From Strigamia acuminata (Eukaryota; Arthropoda; Chilopoda; Geophilomorpha; Linotaeniidae): a stretch of 64,000 bases of DNA. The stretch covers positions 10,770,517 to 10,834,516 of the forward strand of contig OX442318.1 in the NCBI GenBank assembly GCA_949358305.1. Direction: 5' to 3'. Both the position numbers and the translations under genes were made by a program. This document shows positions 57,469 to 64,000 of the stretch, one piece after another. The notes under the pieces are model-generated. The model made no database searches. It saw only the letters and a list, made by a program, of their open reading frames with translations, and was not told the DNA's origin. Positions within the stretch are counted from its first letter, which is position 1, and each line of letters opens with the position of its first letter.

Positions 57469-59270
57469 TATCACTTCGTCAACACTAAGAAAAATCCCTG
57501 TGATAATAAATTACACGACTGAATGAGTCAATGTCTCCTGAAAAAAATTACTTGCAGGTAACCTTATCTTCTACCATTTTATTATATAGGGTAAAACAAA
57601 GAGACCTATCTATTTTGAAAATACAATTACTCTGTAACTAATTAAAACCTTTATTTGAAACTAAAACCATTTTAAGTCTTAAAAATTGTATCGCTCAGAT
57701 GTCTTCCTTGGTTCCGCACATACATTTCAACAAAAAAAGCACAATAATACGCCATCCATGAGTAGTCAAAATGATTGCTGAGAAATAAGCATACAAAAAT
57801 ATTCAGGTCTCTGGTTCACAAGGAAATCATCCAAGTGAAATAATTTTCCCGACTCCACAAAATGGTTTTAGTTTCAAATAAAATTTGTAATTAGTTACAG
57901 AGTAAATACATTTTCAAAATGGATAGTATGCTCAGATTCATCCTGTACTTTTAACTACCGGTATCGGCAAAAATCACCCTCTTGTACAGGCTATGTAATA
58001 TGATTAATTAATGATTTCACAATTCCCAACTATTGGCTGCACACTCTAAATAATTCAATGGTAACTTGTATCTTTAGATATCCATTTTATGATGCACGAA
58101 AATTACCAAAATGCAATGATAGTTACTTCAGAAAGGAATACACAATGCTGTCGCGGTTTGTCTTAAGTAAAAATGTACAAAAACACTGCAAATGTCTCGA
58201 TTTATGCGATGTCACACAAACAAGTATAACATACGATCAAATGGTCAATGCAGAAAATTATCTCGAAGTATCAGTTGTAAGTAACTATGTTCGGACATTA
58301 CAAGAACTTTACTCATACAGCGTCATCTCTTTATTGTGTGATATTGGAGGAAACATCGGACTCTATTTTGGCATGTCTTGTTTAACACTCGTCGAAATAT
58401 TTATATACTGCTGCAAAATACCATTTACTATGTTCTGGAAAAAACCAAAAATTAATTCTAAGTTGGAAGAGAAATTTTCAGTAATATTGGAAAAAATTCT
58501 GGAAACACAAAAACCATCAAATCGAAAAAACAAACTGAAAATAGTCATTTCGATGCTGCTGCTTTTCATCTCCGGTTATTATGTTTACGACTTAATCAAT
58601 TTGTATTTGGATTATCCACTCTTCAAAACCGTTAGGCTAGTTAGAGATGACATCATTCATTTCCCACTAGTTATTGAATGTATGGACAATGAGAAGATAA
58701 TAAGCGCAAAAAAAAATTTGGCTATAAAACTATATACAAGTACATATGATTGTGGTCAGGTTCAACTCTACGATTTACTCCACAAGTCATCTAAATATGC
58801 AAGCAAACCAGAGCAATTATGGAATGACTCTTCAAACTTAAAATTCCATTACGACAATTTCAAACTCTCACCCTACTCTCAACCAGTGGTAAGAAATTAT
58901 ACCGGTATTAAATCAAGAGATTTAAAGTCTGTTTCAATGCAAGTGTGGCCACTCCTATTGGCTAACGGGATATACGGCATTCCCATTAGCTGGAGCGGAC
59001 TTAACAATAGTGTAACTTTTTTTTTTGTTTTGATGCAGACAATGAAACGGCTTCAAGACAAGTATTTTGCAAATTATTCAGTTGTGCCAACACCATTTGG
59101 AATGTGCACTGCATTTAAAAAAGGTATAGAAATGCAAAACAAAAAATATTTACTTTCATTTTCAAACGTTGACAGTTGATCTCCCGTTTTCTCCACGAGC
59201 GAACTTTTTACGTGTATATACTCTTGAGAAACTTCGCTTTTATGATAACAAGTGCAACAAACACCAACCA

Positions 59271-60395
59271 GTGAGATATTTCCTGTTCAGGTCGAACCTC
59301 GCTGGTTGCAGGCCCTATTTCTCGCCTTATAAATCATTTCACTGTTACGAATTCTGGTTATGACGAACTGTTTATTGCTTCCCCGACCGGTTCCTAATAG
59401 CGAGGTTGGACCTGTACCATACCGTACTGCCTCATTTAAACGCCCGGGCGTTTAAATTTTTTTTTGGGCTGACTGCCAGGCGGTAATTTGAAACCAGGCG
59501 GTTAAATGAGCCAGGCTTTTATCCAGAAAAATTGTTTAAAAAAAAAAATTATTTTGTTGTCCCGATCAAACACATTAGTCATAGGTACGTAGATTGAATG
59601 ATAAGTGAGGCCTAAAATTTAATTTTAGGCCCAAAACCATACTTTATAGGCATAATAGTGAAATTTTATGCAGAAATTTGCACATTTACGCCCCCAAATT
59701 AAATTTTTAGGCCCAAAATTACTAACTGTCAGTAGTTGGCTGAAATAGTGTAGTGATAAGGGAAAAGTGCAGCCCGCAAAAACTTAATTTATCATTTTTC
59801 CCTTACACTATTTTTATACCGTATAGTCTTTAACTGTAAGGGAAAAATGCATCCCGCAAACTCTCTAATAAATATACCGTTTCATTACAAGACCATTTCT
59901 AATCAGCTTCGCGATTACAAAGAACAGAAAAACTAATCTAAAACTATTTCGTGCCAATAAACATTAAACACTTGATTATACAAAAATATCAATAGTTATC
60001 TACACTATAATAATCAATGATAATCTAGTCGAAGCATATGTTCTTGCTTGGTGGCACCAAAACCCGCGTCACGTTTTTAGTTTTAGTGTTCATTAATATT
60101 TCAATAATGGTCATATAGTATTTTATGAAAGTAAAACTCTTGATCATCATTTCAACTTTCCTCAATCTCATTTTCATCATTTGTTAGTCCCAAATAACTA
60201 GTTTTTAGTATACAATTTAAAATTTAAAATTTAGCTTAGAATGGGAAGGCTGGTTAAACAATATACCAGGAGTAAAGTGGGGATCAATTAGTTACCCCTC
60301 AGCTGGGTAAGGTATGAACTATGAAGACGACACTTTGGTGCACTCAATCTTGGACAAAAAAAATGTCGCATTCGGCATGCTGCTGAAACTGGAAT
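59271..60395. other. Repeat-filled interval where ENaC gene 2 exons 9-10 are missing
   Basis: A short pogo-like MITE lies at 59287-59416 (CAGGTCGAACCTCGCT mirrored by AGCGAGGTTGGACCTG). Further on are short palindromes: CGCCCGGGCG at about 59443, AAAATTTAATTTTAGGCC at about 59612, and two copies of TAAGGGAAAAGTGCAGCCCGC type. No channel exon is recognisable. Confidence 0.5.
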
Positions 60396-61503
60396 GAGTA
60401 AGTGTGGCACTCCTCCTATTGGCTAATGGGATACCGTATGTTGTATTTAACAACTCCAAGGATGTTGGATAACTAAATAAATATTTTTAAAGTCGGATGG
60501 TCCTTAGTTTATACTGATTTGTGTGGATTTAAAAGTAAAGGCAGATGCATGCATGAGTTACATTGGGGTGCCGTTCCAACGGCGAATCGCCCAATGGCGA
60601 ATCTGGCCATTTGGACGAATGGCGAATTTCTACTTTATTCCGTCCAAAAGCAGTCCCAATGGCAAATTTCTCCCAATTCGCCATTGGGAACGTATTTGGA
60701 CCTTTCTAATGGCGAATTGGTAAAGATTAAACCAATTTGCCATTAGGAAGGTCTAATTACATTTCCAATGGCAAAATGGAAAAAATTAGCCACATCTAGC
60801 GCGACATTATTTACCGCGACAGCGACAAGCCGTCCCAAAAAATGGTTTTGCATCAAAAAACCAGTAAGGTCAGGTTTGCGGGGGGTCAAGAGGGGGGCTG
60901 CGCCCCCCCCCCCCTTGTCAGCCATTCTTAGGAATTGGAAGAAAAAGAAATACCCAAAATACAAGTTCCAAAGTTGCAGTAGATTCATGTCGCAGTCGCG
61001 CTAGATGACACGCCCACAGATTCGCCATTGGAAACGCAAATAACGTTTCCAATGGCGAATTTCAATATCACGTTTCCAATGGCGAATTTTCCTAGATTCG
61101 CCATTGGAAACGTTAAAATAGCTTTCTGATGGCGAATTTTGGAAATTCGCCCTTAGACGATTCGCCATTAGCACGGGTACCCGTTACATTGTAACAGAGA
61201 TTTTTATAATTTAAACAGGAGATATGTTAATATTATTCCTCTCCCATTACATCATCAATTGACTCGACCCATTTACATAGTGGGTCGCCGAAGTGACCGT
61301 CTAGTGACCAAACACGGCATCATCTCCAATTTCCCCCACTTCGCACGTCCCTTTAAATAACAGGACATACAGCATTACCATTGGCTGGAGGCCACATAAC
61401 AATAGTATAATCTAGGTAAAACTCTGTGAACTGTTATGTGGCGTAAAGCCAATGGAGATGCTCTTCGTATATCCCATTAGCCAATAGGAGGAGCGCCACA
61501 CTT
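60396..61503. mobile_element. Composite element with GTGGC-ACTCC-CTATTGGCTAAT ends
   Basis: The left end (TAAGTGTGGCACTCCTCCTA then TTGGCTAATGGGATA) is mirrored at about 61467-61502. A relative of this terminus is inserted in the intron between exons 6 and 7 of ENaC gene 2 (about 58935-59000). The centre carries the TTCGCCATTGG cluster. Confidence 0.6.
60575..61175. repeat. Cluster of inverted TTCGCCATTGGAAACG motifs
   Basis: More than fifteen copies of TTCGCCATTGG or its complement CCAATGGCGAA occur in both orientations, many extended by AAACG/CGTTT and arranged as adjacent hairpins. A 14-base C run and a stretch of unrelated DNA (about 60785-61010) split the cluster. Confidence 0.8.
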
Positions 61504-61854
61504 ACACTAAAACAGACTTTAAGTAGAAGCGCTTTTCTAAAATTGGAAAAAGTCAACTTTAAGTTAAGCTGGAATTTCTGAGAGCAAAACTTTCAACATT
61601 GAATAAATAAATGAATAATGTACTAAACACCCCAAATTTTTTTCCAAACAAACTTTGTCACTATTCAAACAAAATCAGAAATTTTCAGCAAAATATAGCA
61701 AACCAAAAAAAGGTTTTCCTATTCAAGAAGACAGCTGCACCCAAATAACTATGTTAATGTGTATCATGGAGTGTTAATAGAATAAATTATTTTTCAATGG
61801 TTTTTAAGAAAGCATAATATCGGAAAATTATATTGCCAAACTATACTAACAATA

Positions 61855-62442
61855 GGTGCATTCAATCTGGGTTAGAAGAAGTGACTTTCACTTTCTTTCC
61901 TTTCCTCAAAGTCACTTTACATTGAATGCACTTACTTACCGTGTGCATTACTGTGTGCATTTACCGTGTGCACACGTGTTAATTTACCATGTGCCACACG
62001 TGTAAATTTACCGTGTGCCACACGTCCGAATTAACCGTGTGCCACACGTCCGAATTAACCGTGTGCCACACGTGCGAATTAACCGTGTGCCACACGTGCG
62101 AATTTACCGTGTGCCACACGGGTGAATTTACCGTAGAAAAAATTGTTAAAACACATTTCCTTACCCAAATACCTTTTCTTTTAGTGGTAACAAATTCATT
62201 TTTTAGCCAGTTAGATCAAGAACAAAATGGCTACCACTGTAGCTTTGTTAAATGTGCAATGCGCATGTGCACGCACATGAAAGTGACTTCTAAAAGGTGG
62301 AAAAGTAACTTTCTAGTTACTTTCCTGAAAGTCACTTAGGTGACTTTACTTGGTCAAAATGTGACGTAATTTTCGTCACTTCCACCCTCTGAAAGGCAGT
62401 TAAGTCAGTTAAGTGACTTTCTGCTAGCAGATTGAACGCACC
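61855..62442. mobile_element. GGTGCATTCAATCTG-type MITE with 24-bp minisatellite
   Basis: The ends GGTGCATTCAATCTG and CAGATTGAACGCACC are flanked by TA. Inside, about 61940-62130, is a tandem array of a 24-bp unit (ACCGTGTGCCACACGTGCGA type), about seven to eight copies. The right part matches 40530-40735 upstream of ENaC gene 1. It lies directly before the last exon of ENaC gene 2. Confidence 0.8.
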
Positions 62443-62849
62443 TAATGACTTTGTTGAACGTATAATTTAAAAATGTTGTATTAAGAACTGTGTTTCATTG
62501 ATTTTCTGCAAGGTTACCATTTCTGGAAAAAAGTACATTACCACTTTGTACCACTCCGGAAACAGCTAAAACAACTACACAAATGTATTTGGAGGCTCAA
62601 ATAAAGACAAATCCTCAGAAAGACTGTTCCTGCGTACAACGCTGTGATGAAACCGTGTTCAGGCCTTTGGAAATAAAATTGACAAGTGTATTCACGGTGA
62701 CGATTCGATACGCAATTAACAGCAACATTCGAGAGCTAATTGAAGAAAAAGAAGTAATTACAATTGTGAAATTATTGTGTAACATCGGATCAGTTATTGG
62801 TATTTTGACTGGTTTATCAATATTTTCTCTGGTAGGATATTTTATCTGA

Positions 62850-63223
62850 TTGAAAAAGAAATAAAGAAAAAAAAGAGTTGAAAAATGCACGTAATCAAGT
62901 TTTAGTCAACAATTAGTCTTATTTGTTGACAAATATTCAATTTCTACTGCATTGTATTAGTATACAAAATGCACTGAACATTTTATAATTCCTTAAAATT
63001 TTACACACACCTATGAATTAGTTTTACTATTTCTAATGTTATTTCCTACTCTCAAATACTAAATCAATAAGATGTTAGTTGTAAGTTGATTCATTGTATT
63101 GTGCACTTGGTCTAAAACTCTAAATGTTTTACAAAGTCACCACTTCATAATAACCTAATCTTTTGTTAGACACTTTGTGATTCCTCTCCCATTTGCTACA
63201 TAAAAGTCAATCTTCACGTCAAG
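62850..63223. other. 3' flank of ENaC gene 2
   Basis: AATAAA at 62860-62865 is a possible polyadenylation signal immediately after the stop codon. Nothing else is recognised. Confidence 0.45.
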
Positions 63224-63475
63224 ATGCATAGATTCGGTGGCCCCATTGATTATTACACCGAAGTTTTTGGCTCCTTTTATAACAGGGGACAGTTTGACAT
63301 AATTTATTTGGATCTTGCAACAGCCTGTGATAAGATCTGTCACGATCATTTTTTGGTCAAACTTGAATTTTACGGTCTTTCTCCTCGTTTTGTTGGGTGG
63401 TTTGCTAGTTACCTTAGTCGGAGAAACAATTATATTAAATGTGGTAGAGTAGTTACGTTCTGGAGTGCCCAATTC
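63224..63475 (+). pseudogene. LINE reverse transcriptase fragment
   Basis: The frame reads FGSFYNRGQFDIIYLDLATA then CDKICHDHFLVKLEFYGL and WFASYLSRR. This matches the region around motif A of non-LTR reverse transcriptases (typically D.IYLDFSKAFD..PH..LL.KL...G). The conserved AFD reads ACD. No other LINE domain is visible, so it is a 5'- and 3'-truncated fragment, probably CR1- or Jockey-like. Confidence 0.75.
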
Positions 63476-64000
63476 TTGGCCCTACGTTATTTAAGCTTTT
63501 TATTCACAACTTATCATTCTTTAAGACTAATTAGCATTTTAAATAACATATTTAAACTGATTTGGGCACTAACTTTAAAATCGATGGCTGATTTAGTCTG
63601 CTCTTAGTCAACATTTAAACGACAAAACATGTCGAACTGCAAGTTAATCAGGCATTTTCTAGTGCACCTATGAAATATTTCTAACACTTATATCAACTTA
63701 TTTCGTACAAATTTAAATCAACTAAAATGTTAGCATAGTTTAAAATTCATTCATACAACTGCTACGGTTGTTAGTTATAGTTAGCATATGTCTTCTCCAT
63801 GATGATGTATTTGCTCATGTCATAACATTGAAAGCATTTTTTAACAACGACATTAAGCTTGTTAGTCATTTTCTAAGATCATCTTCTTATTTCACAATCA
63901 CTCAGTATATATTTCTATTTCAGTGAAATTCAAAATGCACCACATGATTTGTAACACTTATGTGGGCAAATTCTAAGCACTCTATTTCCTTGTGTGAAAT
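63476..64000. other. AT-rich end of window
   Basis: Nothing is recognised in this stretch. Confidence 0.4.

Larger units (their letters stand above)
51142..62849 (+). pseudogene. Double-module DEG/ENaC gene 2, probably decayed
   Basis: Exons homologous to gene 1 are 51142-51579, 51641-51713, 51785-51870, 52847-52945, 57469-57557, 58078-58888, 59039-59123, 59176-59270 and 62513-62849. The order is as in gene 1: TM1, GYFPYVYF, Cys-rich exon, TM2 (LLCDIGGNIGLYFGMSCLTL), linker, TM1 (KIVISMLLLFISGYYVY), FPLVIEC, and final TM2 (KLLCNIGSVIGILTGLS). The 811-nt exon 58078-58888 again spans the module junction. Decay signs: the counterpart of the gene 1 start is followed in frame by a TAA, so the only start left is the later ATG at 51142. 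In exon 5 a conserved Cys codon is TGA (57520-57522). The equivalents of exons 9 and 10 are not found in 59271-62512. Intron 4 is swollen to 4.5 kb by transposons. The long exons remain open, so decay is recent or the locus still makes a partial product. Confidence 0.75.

Noticed and set aside
61989-62339. Cys/His-rich repeat protein (CHTCELTV units)
   Set aside because: It looks like a metal-binding repeat, but it is the 24-bp minisatellite inside a MITE and runs on into unrelated MITE sequence.
62583-62849. Stand-alone small membrane protein
   Set aside because: It is the last exon of ENaC gene 2 (ectodomain end plus TM2), with a splice acceptor at 62511-62512 and close similarity to the last exon of gene 1.

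Overview
This is an AT-rich, intron-bearing, transposon-saturated piece of an invertebrate animal genome. All convincing multi-exon genes lie on the + strand. The species cannot be named from the sequence. Spliced genes with mostly 50-100 bp introns, an invertebrate-type thioester protein, divergent DEG/ENaC channels and Tc1, hAT, copia-like and LINE debris suit an invertebrate, possibly an arthropod. Two introns of the thioester gene that only work as GA-AG introns are a useful clue, because such donors are reported as frequent in some copepods and larvaceans.

Layout. (1) 1-4368 is mostly non-coding, with one candidate terminal exon on the minus strand, a GC-rich 15-bp minisatellite and a truncated Tc1 element. 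(2) 4369-13187 holds two tandem paralogues of a NACHT-domain, probably NLR-like, protein, duplicated together with about 450 bp upstream. The downstream copy keeps textbook Walker A and B motifs; the upstream copy has an open frame but no P-loop. (3) 14349-28818 is a 35-exon thioester-containing protein (TEP/CD109-like, about 1442 aa) with a signal peptide, a GCGEQ thioester and a hydrophobic C-terminal tail. Its introns carry a 21-bp satellite, a 5S rRNA-like fragment and many MITEs. (4) 31819-38887 is an 11-exon peroxisomal acyl-CoA oxidase (ACOX3-like, 684 aa) whose introns host an hAT element with an 8-bp target duplication and a decayed Tc1. (5) 40779-46057 and 51142-62849 are two paralogous DEG/ENaC genes. 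Each encodes two complete channel subunits in series in one polypeptide (TM1-ECD-TM2-TM1-ECD-TM2), with the junction inside a single long exon. The second copy is decayed (early stop, TGA at a Cys codon, two exons missing, large transposon insertions), and a third remnant lies at 46940-47480. (6) The rest is MITEs, minisatellites and retroelement scraps.

The NACHT pair (intracellular sensing) and the TEP (extracellular or surface opsonin-like protein) are both plausible innate-immune components, but nothing in the sequence shows that they work together. The most novel signals are the tandem double-subunit channel genes, the GA-AG introns, the loss of the P-loop in one NACHT paralogue, and a MITE family whose hairpin stems differ completely between copies while staying self-complementary within each copy.
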